Shown in pieces: positions 45,945 to 55,664 of a stretch of DNA of 64,000 nt. The DNA is taken from positions 25,380,922 through 25,444,921 of the forward strand of contig OU342806.1 of the NCBI GenBank assembly GCA_910591455.2, given 5' to 3'. Source of the DNA: Pholis gunnellus (Eukaryota; Chordata; Actinopteri; Perciformes; Pholidae). Position 1 is the first letter of the stretch. Each line of letters opens with the position of its first letter. Below the pieces are notes generated by a model. It ran no database searches and was not told the DNA's origin. It saw only the letters and a list, made by a program, of their open reading frames with translations. The translations under genes were made by a program, and so were the position numbers.

Positions 45945-46380
45945 ATGGGTGCCAATGAGAGCTGTACTGGGCCGTGAACATCCCATGCCAGTTTGTAATG
46001 TTTGCAGTCAGGATGCTTTCTACTGCTCCTCTGTTAAAAGTTAACAAGAACGTGGCATGGGAATTTTGCCGTATTAAGTTTCCTTAACAAATACAGCCAT
46101 TTATGAGCTTTGTGTAATGACCACGTCAGGTTGTTTGTGTTGCTGATTCTCAGGAACTTAACTTGATCCACCTCAGCTCCATTGATTTAGACAGGGGTGT
46201 GCATCCTCGCCTCTTTTTTTCTAAAGTCATTCAGCTCTTTGGTTTTCCTGACGTTGAGCAGTAGGTTGTTCTCTGAGCTCCACTCTGCAAGTTTGTTGAT
46301 TTCCTATCTATATGAAGTCTCATCTTTGTTGGTAACCCGGCTAATGATGGTAGTGTCATTGGCAAACTTCACAACAGTGA
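45945..46380 (-). pseudogene. LINE RT fragment (L2/CR1 group), antisense
   Basis: The minus strand from 46380 reads TVVKFANDTTIISRVTNKDE, TSYR, stop, EINKLAEWSSENNLLLNVRK and TKEL, then in other frames AEVDQV/FLRISNTNNLTW-like and VESILTANITNWHGMF pieces. This is the region from the RT catalytic motif C through the thumb and beyond. The FADD motif is FAND: the first Asp is Asn (codon 46358-46360). At least one stop and two frameshifts. It is similar in layout to the LINE end at 1-541 but in the opposite orientation. Confidence 0.8.
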
Positions 46381-46391
46381 AATGTGTCGAC

Positions 46392-46600
46392 TAATATTGG
46401 ATGGATGGCCATGACTTTTTTGGAAGACATTCATAATCTTGTCAGCATGAAATGTAATCCTTTTGGCGATGTCCTTGTTTTCATCTAAGGGCACCATCAG
46501 GGCAACAGCTACATTTATATTATCCTTTGGTTTATGAGGAAATGCTGCAGAACTAAGAGCATTCCCATCAACATCAGCTGTACTTTGTGCCAATTACATT
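46392..46600. repeat. Unclassified dispersed repeat
   Basis: TTGGATGGATGGCCATGAC, then CTAAGGGCACCATCAGGGC and CATTCCCATCAACATCAGCTG resemble a common fish repeat of unknown class. The open frame over it (46369-46593 minus) is fortuitous. Confidence 0.45.
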
Positions 46601-46639
46601 ATTAAATTATAGCAATGCTAGAAGGGACAGAAAAAGAAC

Positions 46640-46745
46640 AAGCATATTTTACTCAAGTATAAGTACTGTCACTGCGAAACCAATTTACTCCAGTAAAAGA
46701 AAAAAATTCCATCCAAAACGTATTGGGATAAAAGTAAAAGGAAGT
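46640..46745 (+). repeat. Fragment of a TACTCAAGTA-type non-autonomous repeat
   Basis: TTTTACTCAAGTATAAGTAC, CTCCAGTAAAAG and AAAAGTAAAAG words match the self-similar TACTxxAGTA pattern of a common fish DNA-transposon-derived repeat. Confidence 0.45.
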
Positions 46746-47691
46746 CAGTTAAGATGTACTCTGCTGTCTCCTATGCAGTGTTGATGAATTCCAAACAGAG
46801 CTTCTTGCCTATCAGTAAGCATATTTGAGTGTGTGAATAGCCAATATCAGCCAATAATGCCAGGCTAAACTCCTCAAACTCCCCCTTCTGAAGTGTAAAC
46901 CACTTCACTATTTCCGGTCACTTCTGGTTCCTATTTTTTCTATTTCCTTTCCTCTCTCTCATTCATTATATTCACCTTCTTGTTTTCCACTTATCTTATT
47001 CCCTTTCTTTTTTCTGACCTACTACTTGTTTGATCTTTCCCCTCCATATGCATCAAGATCCTTGATGTAGCAGTAACAGGAAAGTCATGACTGGAACAAT
47101 ACTCCGATCTCTTATTTGTACTGGGTGGTAAACCACCTGAAGGTAATTCGAGGTCTGGCCACTGGGTTTGTGTATTTTTCTTTCATGTTTGATTGCATTA
47201 CAGCTCAACTTGCGACACATGGGATGCACATTTCACTTCATGCAATAACTTTCCTCCATTCATCACTGTGAAGGACAAAAAGCATGAACAAGCATGCTTA
47301 TCAGATGATGAGGCTGTTGCGAGACAACAGATATAAGCAGCGCTTTAGGAGGATTTAGAGTGGTGAATAAGCCACCATGGGAGGGTTTGGAGCTACAAAT
47401 AGCATCACATTGAATTAAAGGTTATGCTCAATAGGGATTCAACAATCATCAGATTGACAACAATGTGAAGATAAATTTGGTATAAACTACATGCTTACTT
47501 TGATATCAGTTCTAGAACATGAATGACTGAAAGGAATTTGAGAAGGAAATTCTTTGGAGCTATGCAAATGACATGCTGTTTCTGTGTATCATCCCTGTTA
47601 AGCTGTGAACAATGATCCCTCCAGTTACCAGCTGTTACCATAGGTATATGGTAGGTCATATGTCATTATGCTGATTAATAACATATCATTA
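46746..47691. other. Gene-free stretch
   Basis: Pyrimidine-rich 46.92-47.05 kb. No coding signal. Confidence 0.5.
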
Positions 47692-48232
47692 GAGGTGCAA
47701 TGTGTAATTCCTGGCCACCTGCTCCAAACAAATAGGGCCAGCTAACTAACCCAACTACTGGGTCCATACAATCTCAGTTTACAGTCATCAGTTATAAAAC
47801 AAACTACATACTAACAACAGGGAACAAATACACACAATTCATTCGAACTGCTGAAACTCTGAGTCGGTTATACAACACTACCATCTTATAATCATCATGT
47901 GTGGTGTCGGCCTTAAGTTTACGTTAGCCATCTGTGTGTTTACTGTGACACTAGCTTTTGATATCTCCAATGAATTACCAATTAATATATCGGTTTACGT
48001 AAATTGCGGATGCACCTTGCTAACCAAGCCAGCTAGCTAGCACTAACGTTAGCTGCTCACAGTACCTTGGCGTTGCTCCACCCTCTTATCCAAATATGTT
48101 TAATTCTGGTTTCAAAAAAGGACGACAGCGATGACCAAGACGCCAAACTCTAGGCTTAAAAAAAATGTAGTCCACAAACCAATGGGTGACCTCAGAGTGG
48201 CTACATCCAGTTTTAGGTACAGTTTATTTCGT
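47692..48232 (-). mobile_element. Non-autonomous dispersed repeat, head shared with 1944, different tail
   Basis: On the minus strand it starts near 48232 (AAACTGTACCTAAAACTGG) and shares about 130-150 bp of head with 1944: GTCACCCATTGGTTTGTGG (about 48165-48185) and the GTTTGGCGTCTTGGTC block. It then departs to an unrelated body and ends near 47692 (TAGAGGTGCAATGTGTAA on the plus strand). Limits approximate. No ORF. Confidence 0.5.
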
Positions 48233-49255
48233 AAACCCGAGAGGTATCCAAGGTACATCCAAGCAGATTCCTAATCGACTCTGATGATGTGTCGTGACTA
48301 TTGTAGTCGTTTCTGCATTGCGTCCAAACTCTACAGCCTTGAAACTATACTGTCTGATAGGAAATGCGATTTCTCCCAGCATGCAAAGTTGTGGTTTTCT
48401 GCACTGTGACAAATGCATAATACTTATTTACCATTTGTGTTCTTGTATGGATTATTTTTTTCTTGCCATAACACCATCACCTCCCTCTTTCTCTTCCAAC
48501 TTCTAACCTTTCCCATTATTTGTGACATTCGAAAGCTGACACTGCTGACGGACTGAATGTGTCTCAAAAGATAGACAGCTGCTGTGGTTATTCAGCATAC
48601 TAGCTGCCTTGAGGGTCAGCGCCGCAGCCATCGAGGTTCATGAATGGACTAACTACTTGTACTACTTTAGCACTTTTCTTTGAAGTATTATTTTATTAAA
48701 TTTGGTCTCATTTTAAAACATTTACTTTGTAGTTATATTGGCAGAATTAAATGTATCCCCTTGATGACAAAGGCAATTCCAAAATTGAGAGTATGGGCAA
48801 ACACACATAGACTCGTCCATACCCCATTATAGGGCACCTGCATAACGAATTAGTGCTGACAGCTCATTCACTTTCTCTCTTACAGAAACGCTCACACACA
48901 CAGCAGCATCAATCACAAATGGAAGTGTTTTCATTTCCATTCATTTGGCTGTGGATTAAAGTTGACCCATTTTTGCTAATGGAGTGTGCGTTGGACAGGA
49001 GAGATGGGGGAATGAGGACAAACCAGACCAATGTTTATCATACACCTACATTAAAGGAATCTTGTACCTGCAGGGCCCCTCTGACAACAGGTTCACTCCT
49101 TTTGGGTTCTTAGTAAAAATAAATAATCTAGAATTACTATAATAGTGGGACTCAAAAACATATATTTACATCGTAAATTAAATGTTTAAAGTGTATCCAC
49201 AGATAAAGATAGAGACCGAAGGATGACCGTCACTGGGGTCTTAATAGAACGATAG
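48233..49255. other. Gene-free stretch
   Basis: Frames at 48224-48506 (both strands) and 48853-49113 (plus) lack domains. Nothing recognised. Confidence 0.5.
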
Positions 49256-49920
49256 TCTTGGCTGACACGCCTCTTCAGTGTCGCATGGGGGTCGGAATCA
49301 GTGCCCATGGACTGGCAGACCAGGGTGGTGGTTCCCATTTTCAAAAAGGGGGACCGGAGAGTGTGCTCGAATTATCGGGGTATCACACTACTCAGCCTCC
49401 CGGTGAAGGCTTATGCCAGGGTGCTGGAAAGGAGGCTCCGACCATTTGGCGAACCTCGGATTCAAGAGGAGCAGTGCGGATTCCGTCCCGGCCGTGGAAC
49501 AATGGACCAGCTCTTTACCCTCGCAAGACTACTGGAGGGGTTCTGGGAGTTTGCCCAACCAGTCTACATGTGCTTCGTGGACTTGGAGAAGGCTTTCGAT
49601 TGGGTCCCTCGGGGGTTCTTGTGGGGGGTGCTGCGGGAGTATGGGGTGCCGTACCCGTTCCCAGTGGGTGTTGGCCTCCGCCAGGGTTGCCCTTTGTCAC
49701 CGGTCCTGTTTGTGACTTTCATGGACAGAATATCTAGGCGCAGCCAGGGGGTGGAGAACGTCAGGTTCGGGGGTCTCGGGATCGCCTCTCTGCTGTTTGC
49801 AGATGATGTGGTCCTGTTTTCCTCCTCGGATCGTGACCTCCAGCATTCACTGGGGCGGTTTGCAGCCAAGTGTGAAGCGGCGGGGATGAGAGTTAGCACC
49901 TCCAAATCTGAGGCCATGGC
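49256..49920 (+). pseudogene. Rex3: Rex3 (RTE-clade LINE) reverse transcriptase fragment
   Basis: Open from about 49256 (SWLTRLFSVAWGSESVP, MDWQTRVVVPIFKKGDRRV) to the RT core: NYRGITLLSLP, EEQCGFRPGRGTMDQLFTL, CFVDLEKAFDWVPRG (first Asp), GLRQGCPLSPVLF and LLFADDVVLFSSSD (catalytic pair intact), ending at STSKSEAMAV. The WQTRVVV and QGCPLSP stretches are the sites widely used to recognise Rex3 in fish. About 25-30 residues that normally lie between REYGVP and FPVxVGLRQGC are missing in frame (REYGVPYPFPVGVGLRQG). The endonuclease and C-terminus are absent. The frame continues to a stop at 49954 through unrelated sequence. Confidence 0.92.
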
Positions 49921-50414
49921 TGTTCGCGGCTCTCTTCAAGCCATGCTGTTGTAAAATGTACATGTTCTTGTTGTTAGACTTCAACCAGTGAAAATAAGCG
50001 GAAGAGGAAAAGGAGGACTTTTGTCCCATCAGACATTATATGTCTCGTTGCTAAACTTGTGAGTGTGTATCTACAAAAAAATATATAAATTTAAAAAAAA
50101 CTTTTTGAAAGTAGTGTGTCACTCTGCTCTCAGCGCCCGGCTGGGCCGCTGTTAGCTGCTATGGCTCCACGCTCAGTCGTTCCTCAATACTCCTCAAAAT
50201 TTGGGTCTGTCTGAAATACACTGGTGACGGTGATCTGCCCAGCCGTGATCACGTCAGTGAAACACTTCTGTTTGATTCCTGCTGGATCGAAACATCAGCG
50301 GTCTATTCATACATTGCTCTACCATGCAAAAGAGACTTTGAGCTGTGCTTCTTTCAAGAAGCTCCTCTTAGATGCTTCCTGTAAATCCAACGTTCAAAAG
50401 ATTTTTAATCCAGA
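49921..50414. other. Gene-free stretch between LINE fragments
   Basis: Rex3 similarity stops near 49920. An open frame at 50224-50414 precedes the Tx1-type ORF1 and may be its degraded N-terminal region, but I cannot recognise it. Confidence 0.4.
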
Positions 50415-51349
50415 TTGAAAGATTGGACAATTGAATCCTCGATTCAAATGGACATAACCACTATAATAGTGAAGTTCTGGAAAGGTAGAATACCTGATGA
50501 TGACATTGAGTTATACCTGTGCAGGTACTGCGATATCCTACACACTAACAAGCCGGTAGATAAGTTTGGTATCTGGTATGGAGTGAGGAGATACAGGGTG
50601 AAACTCTGTAAAGACACCAACGGACATCTTGTATCTATCCCCAACTCCATATCCAAAGAGTGTCCCGCAGAGAGTTAGTGCAGCCTGTGTGGAGAAAAAG
50701 GTCACACCTTCTTCTGCTGCCCTGCCTCATACTCCAACAGGGCGAGATCTCAACACCAGTCAGCCCCCCCTCCTACCGCCCTGCAGCAGTCTGTTCCTCC
50801 ACCCTCCTCCCAGCAGCTGACCAATCCTCCTCCACCCCCCCAGCCTCAACCGGACTCTCCTCCAGCCCTTCAGCTGCCTGATGAGCAGCCGGATATCCAC
50901 CAGCTTCGGTCCCTTTTCCATCCCTCAGCCCTGAGGCCGGGACCTGCACCTCCTCGGAACCAACACCCCTTTGCAGATCCTTTCACTCCTCCACAACGTC
51001 CTCCTCAGCGAGTACAACCTGCCACAGCCAAGACTCAACCCCCAGCTCCTCCTCCCGATGACGATGTCTCCTCTCTATCAGGTGAGGGGAGATTAATTAT
51101 TATAAGTAAATCAGAGAGTGAGCATAGTAGTGATGAAATGATTATGAAAGTGCCAGTGAGAGTCCCAGCTCAGACTTCAGCTCGCTCGGTCTGACAGCTG
51201 GCCAGAGAGCCAGCAGCACCCCTTTCCACCCCCCCGTGGGTGCAGAATCAGACTCTTTCTCTCCCACACCTGAGTTCCCTGCCCCCCATAGTGAGGCACA
51301 GAAGGATGCACCATTCCAGTTGGTCACCAAGAAAAGGAGAAGCGTTTGA
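50415..51349 (+). pseudogene. Tx1-type LINE ORF1 (CCHC zinc-knuckle protein), decayed
   Basis: One frame runs from 50415 to a TGA at 51192-51194 with a single internal TAG at 50676. It reads ITTIIVKFWKGRIPDDDIEL, YLCRYCDI, KFGIWYGVRRYRVKLCKD and IPNSIS, the RNA-binding region of Tx1/ZCCHC3-like ORF1 proteins. Then comes CSLCGEKGHTFFCCP (a C-x2-C-x4-H-x4-C knuckle), ANRA-type SNRARSQ and a long Pro/Gln/Ser-rich tail. The upstream knuckles are deleted at the TAG junction. After a frameshift the true C-terminus resumes (PEFPAPHSEAQKDAPFQLVT, KKRRSV) and ends at 51347-51349. The protein would coat element RNA. Confidence 0.8.
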
Positions 51350-51389
51350 AGCAGGAGGGGACTTCACACAGCTCCACAGTCATCCCGGT

Positions 51390-52110
51390 TGGCACACACA
51401 TGTCCTCAGAAAAGCTGATGTATGATGTCACAGTGTCAGTGAGCCCATCCAGGTCTGTAGCAGCAGCCTCGAAAACACTCCAATCAGTGCAGACAAAGCA
51501 GGACTGTAACTCCAGCTTTGCCTCGTTGGTCCATCTCCTCACAGTCTTCACCACAGGCTTTGCAGATTTTAATTTCTGCCTGTAGGTCGGGAGAAGATGG
51601 ACCAGACAGTGATCAGAGAGTCCCAAAGCTGCACGGGGGACTGAGCGTTATGCATCCTTTATTACAGTGTAGCAGTGGTCCAGTGTGTTTTTGTCCCTGG
51701 TGCTACACTTAATATGCTGTCTGTATTTTGGCAGTTCTTTGCTGATGTTTGCTCTGTTAAATTCCCCAAGAACAATGAGTAGGGAGTCTGAATGTTTTGT
51801 CCGCTCGGAGGAGTTGGAAGCCCGGCAGATGTAGTGCGCTCTCTCACCGAGCCAGGTTTCAGTGAAGCACAGGGCGGCGGATCTGCTAAAGTCCGTGTTT
51901 GCGTTGTGGAGGAGCAGCAGCTCATCCATCTTGTTCGCCAGAGAGCGGACGTTCGCCAGATGGATTAACGGGAGCGCAGTTCGGAATCCCCGCTAACGCA
52001 GTTTAATGAGAGCGCCTGCTCGCTTCCCTCGTCGGCGTCTCCGGAGAGATTCCGAGGAGATCCGCTGCTCCTCCAACTAAAAGCTCTGTAAAGCTTTCCT
52101 GTTCGATGAA
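51390..52110 (-). pseudogene. L2-type LINE endonuclease fragment, antisense
   Basis: Minus-strand order: KRAGALIKLR and LPLIHLANVRSLANKMDELL in one or two frames, then NANTDFSRSAALCFTETWLG (catalytic Glu), a deletion joined at SERTKHSDSLLIVL, GEFNRANISKELPKYRQH (GDFN expected), STRDKNTLDHCYT, GLSDHCLVHLLPTYRQKLKS (SDH catalytic motif) and KTVRRWTNEAKLELQSCF, ending at EDMCVPT near 51.39 kb. This is the apurinic-type endonuclease that nicks target DNA for L2/CR1-group LINEs. The finger-rich middle is missing and the RT is absent. Confidence 0.85.
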
Positions 52111-52633
52111 AAATGGTGTTTCGATGTTTAAAAGTTCCTCCCTGCTGAATGTGATCAGAGAGGGAGAGCTGGAAATTGCTATTCCAATCAGCTGGAAACA
52201 CTTTGGGCTTCTGACTTCTGATCCATATCTCATGTTTGGATAAGGATCAAGGAAGTCACAAGTCGAACAAAAGGTTAAATTTCCAACTTGTAATGACAAG
52301 CTATCCATTAAATGTCTTTATTTTGGGGGATTTTCAGAATGTCTTCTTGGTTTGCTTCACACATAACAGTATAATCCAACCCCTGCAAGTAAATGTAAAC
52401 TGTGTGTTTGCTGGTATGGGAGAGCATATGTTCGAGAGTGGTTCCATACACTTGTATGCACAACTCTATGAATAGAGTGTATAATACTGTGTGCAGAGTG
52501 TGTGTGTTTGTTTACTTGGCAGTGGTGGCAGGTCCCCAGACTCTCCATGTCTCCACTAACATCTGGCCTCTCAAAAACTTAGCCTTGAGACACACAGACA
52601 AACATTCACACCCAGACTGACTCATCATGCCCT
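52111..52633. other. LINE 5' flank and gene-free sequence
   Basis: 52111-52240 is probably the 5' part of the antisense L2 element (GC-rich, no stop-free frame). The rest shows nothing. Confidence 0.4.
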
Positions 52634-52653
52634 CTCTCTCTCTCACACTCACA

Positions 52654-52687
<34 letters not shown>
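52634..52687. repeat. (TC)n / (AC)n simple repeat
   Basis: CTCTCTCTCTCTC, CACACTCACACTC and a final AC run to 52687. Confidence 0.95.
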
Positions 52688-52689
<2 letters not shown>

Positions 52690-53409
52690 CTAATGTGCTG
52701 CAAGCCAATGCATTTCTGCTCAAGAGATTGATTGATCAATTGTAGTGAAGAAATGTTTGGTCCTACTGGTACTGACAAATAACTGCTATTATCACATTAT
52801 TAAAATATCAGTCCTAGCCCACAGCTGATTGGTTGTTATCAGCCAGACATATTAATCACACTTCTGCTGTTATGGTAAACATCATAGGGAAGACTCCTGG
52901 TAAGTGTCACAGTGCCTGAAAGTGAGTATGAATGTTTCCGTCCAAGACCATTGACTTAAGATTGACAACCTGCCATTCCATCTATCTCAGCAACAATGAT
53001 TACAGCAATGGAGAATCCTCTTAAACTGAATTGAACAATGGTTCATTTTGTTTCTATTGTAACTTTTTTTGGGATGGTTCAGACTTTGAGACCAATTACA
53101 GATTCTGGCAAGTTCTGTCAGGCAATCATCAAAACCAGAAAAAGGAAAACCTCCACCTGTGAGATTAGTTGTGGTGTAGTCATCCTAGTGAGTTTTAATA
53201 AGGTATCGATAGTTAGCAGCTAGGTAACAGGAATCTTTTACTGTAAACATGTCAATTATTGTGTATTATGTGGTACTACAAAAACATATCTCTTTGGTTT
53301 GGATCAAGAGTTGGCCATACATCAGTTATACCTACTGTGTGTCCAACACACTTTGATTTAGTACTTTCGCTGCTTTTGACAGTTAAATTGAATTGGGTGA
53401 TGTGCGATC
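52688..53409. other. Gene-free stretch
   Basis: One 61-codon plus-strand frame (53038-53223) without domain. Nothing recognised. Confidence 0.5.
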
Positions 53410-53417
53410 CATTAAAG

Positions 53418-54086
53418 CAGTGGTCCCCAAACTAAGGCCTGCGGGCCGGATACGGCCCGCCTCCACATTTGGCCCGGCCCCCTGAACAATACCAGAGACG
53501 CATTATGATTTTTTTTCAGTCTGGCCACGCAAATCCTGGACTAGCCCCTGTCAAATAGAACGGAATAATGGCGAAAAGGTTAGGTAAGAGAAAAATCGAT
53601 TCAGAATGCAGGGTATTTAACCTGCAGTGGTCAAACGATTCTTTTTTTGTTCTACAAGCCTACTGGAACCTACAAAAGGATTATAAGGAAGGAACACAAG
53701 AACTTTGAGAGACTGCTCATATGAGTCATTTGAGTAAGAGATTCTGCTCTGACAACTAAGCTAAACTTTTACCTGTTAAGATTGTGCACGGCACAACAGA
53801 AAGTTAATGTTCAATGGACTTTTTTTCTGTGAAGAACCCAGAGAGGGTTATTCGGTTATTATTTATTTCACAAATAGTGTTATTTATTTCCTGACTTTTT
53901 TTTCTGTGAAGATCCCGGAAAGGGTTATTAATATTTGGTTATGTGTGGCTTTCTGGAAAACAATAAATGTATACATTTAGGCACCCCTGCGATCGTCACA
54001 CTTTTTCTGTTACAAACTGACCCCGGCCCCCATCAGAGAAGGGAAAAGTTATGTGGCCCTCACAGGAAAAAGTTTGGGGACCCCTG
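53418..54086 (+). mobile_element. hAT non-autonomous transposon with exact 8-bp TSD
   Basis: Ends CAGTGGTCCCCAAACT and AGTTTGGGGACCCCTG are inverted repeats matching at 15 of 16 positions. They are flanked by identical CATTAAAG (53410-53417 and 54087-54094). The body is 669 bp: a GC-rich GCGGGCCGGATACGGCCCGC patch near the left end, the first 46 codons of a transposase (53568), and near the right end an imperfect tandem duplication of about 80 bp with TTTTTTTCTGTGAAGA (about 53820 and 53897). Derived by internal deletion of a full-length hAT. Confidence 0.93.
53568..53708 (+). pseudogene. hAT transposase N-terminal remnant
   Basis: MAKRLGKRKIDSECRVFNLQ, WSNDSFFVLQA then a stop at 53706. The KRKIDSECRVFxxxW pattern is the usual N-terminus of hAT transposases of the type found in vertebrate GTF2IRD2-like and ZBED-like genes, just before the BED-type finger. 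In intact copies the frame continues FxxxxxxxCLIC; here it runs into unrelated sequence after VLQAY, so the internal deletion point is about 53.65 kb. Confidence 0.65.
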
Positions 54087-54094
54087 CATTAAAG

Positions 54095-55068
54095 GGTTCA
54101 AAACCAAATAGAAATCTGCACCCACAATACACTAACCCTCACCAGTAGCGCGTTTCATAGTTCAGGTTGTAAAAAAATATTGGCTTATCATAGTTGGAAC
54201 GGTATATATTCACCAGTCACCCTGTTTAAATGTAGTCCACAAGCCATAATCTTTCATCAACAGACAAATTCAAAATGCAGGTGTTTATTAATGTGTAAAT
54301 CAGCTCCTCTTGCCTTTGAAGAATAGGAGAAGTAGAGGATATAACCCACCCAAGTCTCTACGCAGTTTCAAATATTCTGAGTCTGTGAGGTGTCTCTTTC
54401 TCTACGGATGAAGGCAGTATCTACTTTCTGTATTTTTGTTATGTTAGTATTTGTTTCTTTTTAACTGGAGAGCTGACCCCTCCAATATCCCAAGAGAGAG
54501 CATGTTAATTGACCTATTAGTTCCATGGTATAGATAAATGTCTCAGCACGTTATGTAATATATAGCTCACAGAGTGTGTGATCACACTATTGCTTTTTGG
54601 GTTTAGACTTGATAAGGTATTTGATAGAAATGTAGTTATAACACTCGACCTGAACCTGAAAGTAGTATTTTGGTCTGTGTAAGTGAAAGCGTTGGTTTTA
54701 TTGAGAGAAAAAATCCTGACAAGTAAAATCCCGATAACAAAACAACATTGGAGAAGTAATTTTCAAGTGATTGCCTTGGTAACTGCTGGAATAAGCATTG
54801 ACCACTGTTAGCAATTTGCATAAGCCTACATGAGTTATAATTTAAACTCACAGCTATTCAATGAGCAGTAGCCCATATAGCACTAGGTGAGCAGCAGTCT
54901 CACCAAGAATCATAGTCGAAGCTGTTAAGATCACTTGAAGGGAATATCACAGCATGTTCACATAGCAGGTTCATTTTTAGAATTAACAATGGGACCTTAT
55001 TACAGTAATGTTCTCACAAGAGTCTTTAAGGCAGCGGTCAACAGTAGCCAATTTGGTTAATATTAGGT
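54095..55068. other. Gene-free stretch
   Basis: AT-rich, nothing recognised. Minus-strand frame 54636-54851 has no domain. Confidence 0.5.
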
Positions 55069-55664
55069 CTACTCACTCAGCAGCTCTTTCAGGAAACCTT
55101 GTGCTTCAGCAGGAGTGGAAAAAGACTTGAGGGCTCCCTGGTGCCTGATGCAAAGCCGTGCAGGGAAGAGCAGAGTGTAATCAACATCGTTCTCTGGCAG
55201 TCTTCACGCCAGTGAATTCATCTTGCCAACGTTTTGGGTCCGCACAATGGCTAAAATGATATCCTCTCGTTGTCATACGTAATCTCTCCTTTTTTCTTGC
55301 AAGGTGGAGAACATTCTCCTTGTCTCTGAAGTTCCAAAAAACGTACAGCCCCACGCCCAGGATGTTTATCTCCCACTGCGATTTCCCAGATCGTCAGTTT
55401 GGACTTCCAGGCATGACATCTATATCTCCACCTCATCATCGTGATCCTGTGTCTTATCTCCTCTACCTGTTCCAACTGCATAGAGTGTGAGGTTTCTATT
55501 TTGGTTAGTGTAGTGTTGTCGGCTGTTTTCTTGTCAATATGTTTGGTTCGGTCCTCTTGAAAGTCACGGATAGCTTCCAAGAGCTTATTGAGGGACATGT
55601 CTGCCTTTTTTTGTCCGGCCGCCATTGTTGTTTCCAGCAGGGATTCAAAGTGTGATTGATGCAA
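55069..55664 (-). pseudogene. L1-type LINE ORF1 protein fragment, antisense
   Basis: Minus-strand ATG at 55664 (second candidate Met at 55625, MAAGQKKADMSLNKLLEAIR) opens a 137-codon frame with a charged, probably coiled-coil part (IRDFQEDRTKHIDKKTADNT, SMQLEQVEEIRHRI). Later, in shifted frames, come FRDKENVLHLARKK, GEITYDNERISF and VDYTLLFPARLCIRHQGALK, SFSTPAEAQGFLKELL, stop at 55069. The last two blocks are the C-terminal domain of L1 ORF1 (Transposase_22 family), an RNA chaperone that trimerises through its coiled coil. About 200 codons remain against 300 or more normally, with at least two frameshifts and a central deletion. Confidence 0.75.
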
